Source: Serpula lacrymans var. lacrymans S7.9 | Taxonomy: Eukaryota > Basidiomycota > Agaricomycetes > Boletales > Serpulaceae | Reading direction: 5' to 3' | DNA length: 64,000 bases | Assembly: GCF_000218685.1 (NCBI RefSeq) | Contig: NW_006763292.1 | Location: 450,775 to 514,774 of the forward strand | Part shown: piece by piece, positions 12,728-22,807 of the stretch | Layout: each line of letters begins with the position of its first letter | How positions within the stretch are numbered: position 1 is the first letter of the stretch | Translations under genes and position numbers: made by a program | Notes under the pieces: generated by a model | Database searches by the model: none | The model's input: the letters and a program-made list of their open reading frames with translations, nothing else | Told to the model about the DNA's origin: nothing

Positions 12728-14609
12728 ATGTACCCATTAAATGTGCATTCAATGCACACCAGCCCACTACAACAGCCGGGTGAACTATCACCTCTCACTT
12801 CCCAGCCCCACGACAACCCCTTTTCAAGTGAACTCAGCTTCACGTCGATGACAAACCATGGCCAAGGTACTCGAGCAAGTTCCCAGCGTGCAATGCTACC
12901 CAACTTGCAGGGCTTTCCTGCTAGTGGCGACCAGAATCGTTCCTCGCTCCTTTTTGCAGATAGCTCTCAAGACCCAGGCACATACATGTGAGTTTATAGC
13001 ACTCCAAATGAAGCCATTACTCACCAATCAATCCTCAAAGGGAAAATGCAACCTCCTCCCCAACCCTCAGTATGCAATCAAATGCCTTGGCATATGCATA
13101 GTATTCGAACCACGTACCTCAACATAGTCCGATGGGTTATCACAACAACTCCATCTGTAATGAATTATCTGATTGAGCAATCCAAGGCCTGCAAAACACA
13201 CTCCAGCTTCTTGTCCAGGAAATGCAGATGTTACACAGTCATGTCAGGGCTCTCGAATATACTAATCAAACATTACTTGCGAGCCAACAAGCACTCACTT
13301 CAGGTCTTCAAACCGCCAATGAAAAACTTCAAAATCTTGAGACGACCCTCCACGAACTTGTTGCCATGAAACCAAAAATGGCTGATAGTTCCTTGAAAAA
13401 TGTTTCAAATCAGCACCCCAAGTTAAAAGTAAGTTGCTTACCACCAAGATCCACTGTTGTTGACACTACAACAGGCAATGATCCATCCACTATTCTTTGA
13501 CCTATGTGGGGTGGAGAAGACGGCTAAACAAGACGAAAGGATACAAACATTAATTGACAACCTTGAGCCCTATCCTGACGATGCACCTGTTATGAAGATT
13601 GACCATACAGTCAATGTCTGCTTTGTGAATAAAATTGTTGATTGTGTCTGGGATAATGAAACAGTAAGGTCAAATAGCACTACAAAAGACCAGGCCAAAT
13701 AACACTTACTCAGGCATTACAGACCATTCTAGGAGGCAAGCCAGAGCTTGTAGATGCTGACTACAACAAAGATGTCATTATCAAGATGACAAAATTGTAC
13801 TGGCGCAACTTACAGTCCCAAGTAAAGGCACGCGCTGACTTGCTAAGGTTTGAAAAACTGCAAGATAAGCAGCAAAACTCTCGGCAATGTGCAAGGCGTT
13901 CATTGGTACATTACCTTAATATAGATAGCATGCTGCTAAAACTTGATGCCAGGTTGCCAATTGTCAACATGAAGCCATCCCAGTGTTTGAAGCCAAGTAT
14001 AATGTGGCAGATGCTGTGGCAATGATTGACACCAACTTTGGCTCTGACTATATCTCCTTTAACAACTCTGATTTAAGTGATGCCTCAAGGAAATGTCGTA
14101 AAGATCAAGACATTCCAGCTAATGGCTGGATGAAAATTGGGCTCTGTTGGCGCTTACTAGATGTAAGTTACTTTTTATTTAATCAAAGCACTCACTGATG
14201 ATGAGTACAGTATATTGTTTTCCTTGTGGAACTGGATTCAATTGTCAAAGGGCTACATAGCACAGCAATAGAAACCAATGATCCTAGCACTGCACCCCCA
14301 CCAAAACAACGCAAGACAACTAAGAAAAGGGATACAGCTACAAAGAGGTTTACCACTCACCCCTCAAAAATGGTCAATAAACCACCGCAATCAGGAAAAG
14401 CGCAGCCAACAAAACCATTCAGATCAATAGTTCAAAAGGCCTGGCTTAATGCCAATCCGTCAGTTGAAGTCCTTGAGAGTATGGCCTGGTTGCAAGATTG
14501 TCATACTCGTGCGAAGCAAGGGGAGTTAGTAGCTAAGGATAGGGAGTATCTCAGGGAACTGGCAGAGTATTTGGCTGAGAACGATGGTGATAATGATGTA
14601 AATTTGTAG
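12728..14609 (+). pseudogene. Multi-exon agaricomycete unknown gene (family V), with in-frame stops
   Basis: I recognise this as a repeated basidiomycete protein of unknown function. In order it has a Ser/Pro/Gln-rich N-terminus (12728-12988), a GTGAGT intron ending near 13037, and a coiled coil (HVRALEYTNQTLL, 13230-13370). A conserved domain beginning HPLFFDLCG (about 13480) follows, with the YWRNLQSQVKARADL block (13797-13840) and a segment VADAVAMIDTNFGSDYIS (14003-14056). After an intron at about 14162-14228 comes a basic C-terminus ending in KDREYLRELAEYLAE (14537-14580) and a stop at 14607. In-frame stops near 13100 and 13170, and frame shifts near 13700 and 13980, suggest decay rather than introns. 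No catalytic motif is evident. Family members often lie near transposons. Confidence 0.62.
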
Positions 14610-14784
14610 TATGAAGATAAAAAGGGAGTAAAAATATTATTGAAATGTTAACAGAAGATGAAAAGAGGAAAACAATGAGCATCTACCAAAAAAAATGAAG
14701 GAAAACGATAAGCATCAGCCGGAAAAGAAGAATAATAAAGCTTTAGCATACAAACAATCACTGCTGGCCAAAACCAAGCTGAGT

Positions 14785-17452
14785 CACTTATCATTCAGCA
14801 AAAAAAAAGATGCACCTTTGCCAAGTCAATTGTGGCCCATACTTTCTTCTGGTCAGGCCCAATTGTGACTGTCTTGAGAGCAATGTGTCCCTTAATCCAG
14901 TTAGGGGAAATGAGGGGGGGCAACTGCATATCTGGTCCCATATATTCCTCAAGCTCCCAAAGTCAAACACCAACAGCTGCACTACCAAACACAAAGTCAA
15001 CGAATACTATTAAAATATGAATGAACTTACAACTTATCCCATATATCTGTTACGATAACACATTTTTGGACCTTTAATTTTCATTCTCCTCCTTAACCTT
15101 TTACTGTAGTTTTCACACTTCGTGCCATGTGGCACTTTCCCTTTTGTTCAAACTCCACTTTCTTGTGCTGTGCTGCCTTTCTTTCTATTTTAGATACAAG
15201 TCTCTCACGCAGTGGAGCTGGTCACATGGACTGCGCCCTCTGATATCATCAGCCACTGCCTTCATTAACTGTATAGTATATACGTACAAACAAACCTGTA
15301 GTAGTATAAATACCCCAATAGATCAAGGAGACTCCTCAGCGAGTCCTCCTGTTGTATCCTCACAACTAACTTGTTGAAGTCTAAAGGGTAACCACTCCCT
15401 CATCATCATCTCTATAGTTGGTTCCAGTTGTGCGCCAGAGTAACTAACTCTTGGTTGTTACAATATCATCATGTTCACCCTCCCAGTGCTTGAACCATTG
15501 CATACAAGCAAAGCACATTGAGTCTCCTATGCATTGAATGTCTTGCTCAAACTTGAAGACTTCTAAGACTTCGCCATATGCATCAAGAATACCTTCAACA
15601 GAAGACTGCTCAATAGAAACATGAACTAACAATGAACCAATAGACCCTGTTGTGTGAGAAGCATTATAGCGCTTGCGATTAATCACAACATAATCATAAA
15701 AAGTTGCTTTGCAGTTTAGAGGTAAACTGTTGGTGACTAATGGACATTGAGAGCGGCAGTGAACAGGTGTAGTTGGCAACCACATGCAGATTGTTCATGC
15801 AAGGAGTTGGTAGGTTTCACTTGACATGGTCATAAAATGGCGACGAGGGCTGAAGGCATTAATAACACCAGCTATATATTGTTGTCAGCTATCAATTAAC
15901 AAGGTTTATATGTACATACCATCTGTGTGAGCTTCATCTAGCTCTTTTGATAGTGCTGCAAGTGCAGCAACAGTTCCATGTTCTTCTGTTGTTGTTTTGA
16001 GCATGATCTCAGCTGCCTCACATGGTAAAGACTCCCTTGGCATTTGCAAGAGTGAATATGTCTGTAGATATCAGTGATATCAGTAGAAATTTAGACCAAG
16101 AAAAAAAGACTTACAAGTCAACTTGACTGGCACATAAGGTGAAACTCATTGAAGAACATTGTCTCCAACTCTCCATTTGCATGATTGTTTGTCTTGAATG
16201 ATTTGAGGACCTTATTGAGACGCTCAAATAGAAATGTCCAGAAGTTGTGCAAAGGGCCAAAGCTTCGAGTATAGTTAGCAACATGAGTTGCTTAATGATG
16301 ATTTGGCTTGATACAACTTGACCCGTACAGCTAAAATGAAATAAAATATAAATTAACAGCTATGTCATTAAAAAGGATCAGACATTCCATGATAAGCTCT
16401 GTACAATACTCTCTAATCAGCGTGTCAGCCTTGTTAATAGCCTCATCTGTCAGAAAATTCTTGACTAGGATACAAAGAGCGCTTGAGAGCTTGAGAAAAT
16501 TAGCTGGATTGTCCGGGTAAAGTGAGAACTTAGCATCAGTATCATCTTCCATGTTCTCGTGAGCCATGTTTGATAAGAAGGTGTTACACGCCGCACGAGG
16601 TAGGTGTCATTGCAGGTGGAGCCAAGTTGCTAGTGCATATACTGTGAGGAGATGAGGAGGTTGAGTGCTCAGATCAGAGCGACCATCAAGTGAGAGCAGC
16701 TTGCCACCAGGCTCGAAAGGGTCGGGGTCATCTTTGGTGAGTTCATGAGATGAGAACTTGAGCCCAGTGTCTTGATCTATTTTATCAGTTTCAATAGGCT
16801 GGTCAGCATCCACATTGATATTCTCATTGAAGAAATTATCAATAGAGTTGGTAGGGTCTTGATACAAGTCTATTTGTTCTCGTTGGATTTGCTCAATTGT
16901 CCTTTCCAGCTTGCGTTCTATTGCACGTCACTCGGGATTTAGTAGCAGGTGATGGGCCTAATAGGCACTCAAAGGTTGAGCACCTGCAGCTGTAAACGAG
17001 TTGTAAGCATTATAGTAGTTTATAGTGGCATGTAAAGTCTCTGGTGAGTGAAAGTTAGAGCCTAAATTTGGTTCACTACTACCAAAGACCTGTAAATTAA
17101 TATCTTCAGTAGTTAGTATACCATTTTCAATCATTTGCTGTTCTACAAGTCTGGAAGAGGATGCTTGAGGCTCTGAAAAGTTGCATTTTGGTGGTAGAAT
17201 CGCCTCTCGAGTGGTGTTTGCAGCAGCTAGGCTTGGTGGGTGGCCTATGTGGGTCATTTGTGACATGGCTGTTTTTGAGCGCAAGTTGGCTCTCTCATGA
17301 GTTTGTTTTGTTGCAGGCGTTACAAGTGCACCATCACAGTTCTGAGTTCTGCAGTAGCAGTGAGTGAAGGCAGGCATGATAGTTGATGGTGATGGTGATG
17401 ATGGTAAGGTTGATGCCGCATGGCTTAGGCGCGGCAGTGTACGATCACACAC
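14785..17452 (-). pseudogene. Internally deleted CMC (TNP2/DUF4218-like) transposon protein
   Basis: Read downward from 17452, the N-terminus has the family's CYCRTQNCDGALVTPAT start and, at 16867-16607, the block FEPGGKLLSLDG followed by PPHLLTVYALATWLHLQ. Only a few dozen bases later (16567) the text jumps to DAKFSLYPDNPANFLKLSSA, then DTLIREYCTELI, IKPNHHYATHVANYTRSFGP and FLFERLNKVLKSFKTNNH (to about 16180). Those segments lie far apart in full members, which carry a zinc-ribbon and the catalytic core between them. The C-terminal block with ATFYDYVVINRKRYNA (15720-15660) follows. The reading resumes beyond a solo LTR as WIKGHIALKTVTIG (about 14900). The central catalytic part is therefore deleted, leaving a non-autonomous derivative. 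The CMC/TNP2 link comes from the FERLN.VLKS region and is an inference. Confidence 0.68.
15048..15462 (-). mobile_element. Solo LTR, family A, TSD ATATC
   Basis: A 415-bp sequence ends in TG...CA (TGTTACGATAACA at 15048, TTGGTTGTTACA at 15462), with the perfect 5-bp duplication ATATC at 15043-15047 and 15463-15467. It matches four other family-A copies in the window. It carries no internal region and lies inside the CMC relic, whose reading continues on both sides. Confidence 0.93.
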
Positions 17453-19130
17453 AAGTCAACACCACATGCACTAGGCTACTAGGCTTATTTTTACATTTTC
17501 TCGTTGAACTCTCATTCAATTCAATATGTATGAGCATAAAGATAAAACAGTCAGATGGGATTGAGCGCATTCTGTGCCACAAATTTACACAATTCGTGAT
17601 ACAGAGAGCATTTTGAGATGCTTGGAGGATGTTGCAGCTTTGAGTGGAGATGTAGGTCGTTTCCTCTGTGAATAATAGTACTTTTTAGATTGAATGTGGA
17701 TAAGATTTTGAGGACTCACCTTTAATTAACCAAGCTTTCCACTTTGAAAGTTTCTTGGTTGCTTTCTGGTTCAGTAAGGCTGTTGTACTCGGTGGTTGGC
17801 GGTTGGGGTCTCTGCGGGGCTAAATGGGAAGGGTGCATTAAAAACTGTAGACAGCAGGGTCACTGCTTACTCGATGTTATAGCCTCTTTTTCCTTGTGTG
17901 ATGCACTACTTACGGTACTGGATTGTTTTATCTCAATAGTCTAGAAATACAGAAAGGTTAATACAATAAGTATAATGTGCATAATTTACCATAGGTCCAG
18001 GGAAATCTGGTGTGAATGTCACTCTATATGTTTCGGGATATTTGAGGGGAAGTTCAATTGATATCGTGTTGTTGAAATCCAACAACATGTTAAAAGGACT
18101 TAGTGAGATTTTTTGAAAAGAAAAAGGCTAAAATAGACTCACTTTCATCCCAACGTCAAATACGGGTGAAGCTTACAAAATCATAGTGGTCAGATGGCTT
18201 TCACTCCTGCACTATACCACTCTAACATTCATCCCAAAATGGTTGATTGAGGTCACGCCGTTAGGGGAAAACACTCAACAAGTAGGCATGCAGTATCTAC
18301 ATTTTTTGTCAAGAAGTCAAAATCTGTTCAAGAGTTTAGACCACTGTGATGATATTATCAAAGCAACACATGAGCTTTCCTCACATATACACATTCACTC
18401 TTGACGTAACATTTCACTGAACCCTTTGCAGGGCACAACTCTTAAAATGCTAGATAGAAGGGTGGGCAAAGTTAACATGTTGTCAATGTCTTCATTATCA
18501 TGTTCTTCGTTCTCATCCAATGACCTAGTTTTATTGTCATGCAAAATTTGGCGTGATAACCACATTGCATACTTTCACGCTGACAACATGGTTTTGTTAC
18601 ATACTCATGAAAGGTTTTAACTACAGTTCCCTGTATTATCAAACAGTGCTGCCCCATAATGCCGTTATATTATTGTACTAAACAAGTATCAAACATGTGG
18701 TTATTCTGTGTAAAGCCAGGTAGAAAGAGCAAAATAGTATCTGAAAGTTAAACTATACAAGAGCTGAGTTAAATGTTGAGATCAGCTTTTATCACATTTG
18801 TATTGTTTGATATGAACTTCCATCAGAGCTATATCATTGATTTGCAAACAACGAGCAGGGTATGCTTCCATATTGTTTTTTGTGGTGAATTTTTCCCTTG
18901 CATCATATACAGCCGTGAAAGGGAGAGCCTGAGATTTCATTAGAGTGCATCATGTTGAAAGGGCAGTACAGACCTTTTGGGGGGATCCTTGTCCGTCACG
19001 GTCAAACAGTGTCTGGTGATGCCAGGCAATAATGTCTGACCAATCCATTTGTGGTGAATCTGACCATGCACAAAAATGAGAATGTGTAAGAGGGTAGGGG
19101 ACCTAATTTACCTTGTGGGGGCTGCTGAAG
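17453..19130 (-). other. Weak coding traces, unresolved
   Basis: No complete gene. The minus strand shows scattered coding-like pieces separated by stops: one at about 18990-18790 with FTAVYDAREKFTTKNNMEAY and CLQINDIALMEVHIKQYK, and one at about 18060-17990 with IELPLKYPETYRVTFTPDFP. The first resembles the C-terminal part of an anonymous basidiomycete family, but I cannot name it. These may be remains of one or two further repeated genes next to gene Z. Confidence 0.3.
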
Positions 19131-19532
19131 TCTGTCAATCAATTATTGAGAGGGGAGAAGAGCAGATTTAGTGAAAAGATCAATGGCAATGTTGACACGG
19201 GGCTGCGGAGTGCCTTGAGGACCTTTTTCAAATAACCATGGTTTGCTGATTTGACCAAAAATCCAGACAGTGTAGAGGGTGTTTGTGGTTTTGTCAGAAA
19301 TGTAGTACATCCAGTTTTTTTTGTGTAATTGTTTACCCCATGTCTTGATGTTGGGTACTTGGTTGATGCTGTAAGTAAAACTTTGATGGTTAGCATAATT
19401 TGCGAATATCTCAACATGCCTGTATAAATATAGAGTTAGTGCGCTGTTGTCAGCCAGATAATAGATGCTCACTGAATAACAGGATCAGGAAGTGAGCTGT
19501 AACAGGCATCTTTGTTCAATTGAGAACTTCTG

Positions 19533-20105
19533 GGAAGTGTCTAGCCACTTTCTGAGAGCTAACAGGGACAGAACTAGAGTCCAGTATTGTTAGAATACAC
19601 TCTGACATACCAATATTGCATAGGATAATACCTCTGATTTGTAAGCCAGCCCAGTATGCAGCAGCTATTCTGTGTAAGACATCTGTGGTTGCATGTCATG
19701 TTTAAGATCCTACATTGTATAACCTTGGCCATATAGCTCAATTGGTAGAGCAGCTGGCATGTATCCAGAAGGTTCCAGGTTCAATCCCTGGTCTGGTTAT
19801 TATCCAATTTTATCACCTGATTCTGCACCTTTGTGCTACCTATATATTTTCATTCCTTTCTCTATCTATTCTTCTATCATTCACTATTGATTGTGTTCTC
19901 TATTATTTCACCTTTGTGGCTGATTTGTTTACCTTTGTTTACAAAACTTCGGACAGTACTGCAGAGTCCAATGCTTCCTATTCTCTAGTTACTCACATTG
20001 GACTCTAGGTACTGTATACCTGTTATACTCTCTAATAATAAAGTTACTCACATTGGACTCTAGTTCCAGTCCCTGATTGCTCTCAGCAAGTGGCTAGACA
20101 CTTCC
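19533..20105. mobile_element. 573-bp TIR element (MITE) carrying a tRNA-like sequence
   Basis: Inverted ends of about 51 bp are seen at 19533-19583 (GGAAGTGTCTAGCCACTTTC, then on to CTAGAGTCCA) and 20054-20105 (TGGACTCTAGTTCCAGTCCC, then on to GACACTTCC), with about five differences. Inside are a tRNA-like sequence and a direct repeat, TTACTCACATTGGACTCTAG, at 19987 and 20044. I could not identify a convincing target duplication. It interrupts gene Z. Confidence 0.7.
19727..19799 (+). tRNA. tRNA-like sequence (Thr-TGT-like), probably a pseudo-tRNA
   Basis: A 73-nt cloverleaf can be drawn: acceptor GGCCATA with TCTGGTT, D arm GCTC/GAGC, anticodon stem CTGG/CCAG, and a perfect T arm CCAGG-TTCAATC-CCTGG. 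Box A (TAGCTCAATTGG) and box B (GGTTCAATCCC) are intact. The anticodon loop CATGTAT has A rather than T at position 33, and the acceptor stem is imperfect, so a working tRNA is unlikely. The same 73 nt recur at 28393-28465 and 41080-41152 (both minus) as part of a mobile repeat. Confidence 0.6.
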
Positions 20106-20199
20106 TTCAAGCTTTGTTCTTAATAAGTATGAGTAACTATATTATCGGACAGGACAGAATGTGTACGGTACCTACAGTGCAATATGAGTATGTAAGGAG

Positions 20200-20700
20200 T
20201 GGGAAGACTTGTCCTGGCACTGGGTAGTGCGAAGTTCTGTGAACATCAGGTTCATAGATCAGCCACTAAAGGTGAAATCTCGAGAACACTACTCAATAGT
20301 GAATGCTCGAAGATCGATGGAGAAAGGATGAAACTTTATAGTAGCACAAAGGTGCTGAATCGGTGATAAAATTGGATAATAACCAGACAGGGNNNNNNNN
20401 NNNNNNNNNNNNNNNNNNNNNNNNNNNNNNNNNNNNNNNNNNNNNNNNNNNNNNNNNNNNNNNNNNNNNNNNNNNNNNNNNNNNNNNNNNNNNNNNNNNN
20501 NNNNNNNNNNNNNNNNNNNNNNNNNNNTTGGACTCTGCAATACTAGTCCGAAGTTTTGTAAACAAGGTAAACAAATCAGCCACAAAAGGCGGAATTATAG
20601 AATGCTCAGTGAATACTGGACAATAGAGCAAAAAGAATAAAGAGGAAAGTGATTTAGAAAGAAGGGAAAATAGATAGCACAACTAGGTGCAGAATCACCA
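20200..20700 (-). repeat. Second, rearranged copy of the TIR-element arm around an assembly gap
   Basis: Both sides of the gap carry the same module in the same orientation: ATCAGCCAC.AAAGG...GAATGCTC at 20255-20305 and again at 20574-20610. On the left side it leads into GGTGATAAAATTGGATAATA and ACCAGACAGGG, the start of the inverted tRNA-like unit, which then runs into the gap. The sequence TTGGACTCTGCAATACTAGT right of the gap is the reverse complement of the region near 19960 in the neighbouring element. Confidence 0.6.
20393..20527. other. Assembly gap (135 N)
   Basis: A run of 135 undetermined bases. It begins exactly where the tRNA-like core of the local repeat would lie, so the assembler probably failed at a near-identical inverted copy. 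The true length may differ. Confidence 0.98.
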
Positions 20701-21524
20701 AAACTAATAATCTTTGAGTTCAATGTGAGTGGACACAGTGTTTGAGGTCGCAGGGGATGCACTGCAGAACACAAATGAGCTTTTTTTGGTGTATAATAGG
20801 ACACGAGAGTAAAAATGTAGTACGCATTCACAGTATCTTCCTCCTCTGTGGTTTGCTTTTCGCTTTTGGTCACAATAGAGCATGCACTGAATTGCAAACA
20901 ATTGAATGAGTGATTTTTGAACCAGAGGAGGCATACATACCTTTGTGTATGTTCTTGGGATTTGTTGTGGGGTAAAATAGGGAGAGAAGTACTGCCTGTA
21001 GATAGGACTGGTTCAGTTCCGTTATCTGGAACAACTTTGTGTTTCTTTGGAGATGTGGGGTCTGGGGAAGAAGCAGTATGTACAGTTTTCTGCTTTGAGG
21101 CAGGCATTGTGGTGGGAGATTGAATGGAGAGGACTGAGGTGAGGGTTGTAAACATAATAAGTTAGATGAATGCTGACGGACAAAGTCAGGAAGTGGAAGG
21201 CCCGGCACTGCTTATTTTTTCAGTTTCACAATCAAGGATCACAAGATTGCAGTCAGAATGGAGATTAGAGTGAAACAGTTGATATGCATCTGCAAAAATG
21301 GAGTTGAACAGTAATCAGGGGATGAGATGAGGATAGAACAGAAACTGGGGCGGCAATTTCTGCGGAGATCCAGCCAAGGACCAGACAATGTGACCATTGT
21401 CTCATTGCACAATGTATGTGATTGGGAAATGTAACAAGAGATTGAGGGTCCACAATCATATTTTAAATTGTATGAATAGAGGTCTCAGAAAAGTATCTAA
21501 TTGGCAAAAGCGTCAAAATTTAAT

Positions 21525-22370
21525 GTTGGCTTCCCGACAGCTGAAAGTTTAGAGGTTCCTTCATTGTGTTTGATGATTTTCTGCTCCAAAACAACGCCAA
21601 GCTATTGTTTAGTGAGTTATAATGTGTCACTTTCATGAGCAAGTGAGAAACATACTTTACGTAAATGAGCAGATGGAGCAGGCTGTAAGACATGTTCAAG
21701 TTTGAGGTGGGCTTGCACAGATTGCTTAGCACTTTGATTGTGGTACACACTGGCATCAATGGAGACACCACCATCGACAAAGTCCCCAGTGCAGAAGAGT
21801 GTGTGTGAACAGCGGATGGTTTTCCCGGTGCTGTCCATTCGTCCGAGCACAAGTTTTTCCACAACTCTCCGTTTCTCATTTACACTCTTTGCTCTCTGTC
21901 TTGGATCATCAAACGGTACTAACACAGATTGCACGTCTTTCTTTGTATGAGATATCTAGATAACATTTAGAGGGGTCAAGAAGGACATATGATGGGATGT
22001 TAAGGCCTCACCTTTGTAAAAACACAACATTGCATATACAATGATCGCATGGAAGTCAACAGAGGCTCTTCATAAACTTGACCAAGACTGATGTGTACCA
22101 GTTGGTGCACATTACGAATGGAGTGAAGGACAGCACACCACTGCTCTTTGAAAGGCCCTGAGGACAATGTAAGAGTTTGTGCGGCATAGGGCGCAGATTG
22201 AAGTGTGCTGAATGTATAATTGAGTGCAACGCAAAAGGCATGAAGTGAAGAACAAACCCATTCAACCGCCACAAGTTGGCATTTATCCACTATGCCTTGT
22301 AGGCAAATAATGACTGGGTACAGAGTATTCACCTCTGCATGGGGGAAGGGGTTCTTGTATAACAAGAGAT
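21525..22370 (-). pseudogene. Unknown gene X, copy 1
   Basis: The minus strand encodes LYKNPFPHAEVNTLYPVIIC, then KCQLVAVEW, LQSAPYAAQTLTLSSGPFKE, QLVHISLGQVYEEP and CCVFTKV (22365-22010). After a probable intron with GTGAGG-type ends near 22010-21950 come DPRQRAKSVNEKRRV, LGRMDSTGKTIRCSHTLFCT, GDFVD.GVSIDASVYHNQSA and KQSVQAHLKLEHVLQ (21934-21650). All these blocks recur in the same order at 59,250-60,080 (+). The C-terminal part looks like a small beta-rich domain with one CSHTLFCTGD motif. No known enzyme motif is visible. Frames disagree in places, so this copy is probably broken. The upstream start is lost against the Ty3 element. Confidence 0.55.
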
Positions 22371-22487
22371 GGTGGTGGTGTCATTGGCTACATATGTCCA
22401 TTCACATATTTCTTCATACATGGTGACAACCTCTCCCAAGCAGCGGAGGAGGTACAGAAAATAGGTAGGGCCATAGAGCTTTACAAA

Positions 22488-22727
22488 ATGCACCAAGGTG
22501 GCGGGTCCACCACCAAAAACAACTATTCCCAGAGGAGCCCTGGGTCATCAAACCAACATAAAAACCACTCTCACGGGTTCCAACCAGGACGGGGCGCTCC
22601 TATGGATATTGGCGCGGTCTATGGCGGACAAAAGCGCAGATTCACCTGCTTCAGCTGTGGGCAGGAGGGGCACATGGCCCGAGATTGTACAAACAGAGCG
22701 CGGGCCGCTCACCAAAAAAATAATTAA
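22488..22727 (+). pseudogene. gag: Ty3 gag C-terminus with CCHC zinc knuckle
   Basis: A Gly/Ser/Gln-rich segment ends with CFSCGQEGHMARDC at 22648-22689, an exact CX2CX4HX4C nucleic-acid-binding knuckle, and the frame stops at 22725. GAPMDIGAVYGG before it is typical of fungal Ty3 gag. The capsid portion upstream is missing or out of frame, and pol follows in another frame. Confidence 0.82.
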
Positions 22728-22807
22728 GGGTGCCAGGTGCGCCAATTAGAAACTGAAAAACTGGACAATCGGCTCAATACTCTGGCCGGTCACTCATATG
22801 ACAAAAT

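Larger units (their letters stand above)
19143..21107 (-). pseudogene. Unknown gene Z, copy 1, split by insertions
   Basis: The start MPASKQ at 21107 is followed by a Pro/Ser/Lys-rich N-terminus containing SPKKHKVVPDNG (to about 20940). The C-terminal part (19472-19143) has IFANYANHQSF, WGKQLHKKNWMYYISDKTTN, a WIFGQ block, PWLFEKGPQGTP and VNIAIDLFTKSALLPSQ. A second copy at 60,764-62,118 (+) starts MPATKQ, has SPKKARTL, and carries the matching KDWSYYLCDPSTNTPFTFWI and WLFEWGPDGAP, so the two halves belong to one gene. The interval between them is filled by a TIR element, a second copy of its arm and an assembly gap. I do not know the function; the short Trp-rich C-terminal domain looks structural or DNA-binding. 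It lies directly downstream of gene X in both copies. Confidence 0.55.

Noticed and set aside
19727..19799. Functional nuclear tRNA-Thr gene
   Set aside because: Position 33 is A, the acceptor stem is imperfect, and the same unit recurs as part of mobile repeats, so a pseudo-tRNA is the better reading.
20289..20682. Open frames running through the N stretch
   Set aside because: They exist only because undetermined bases give no stops.
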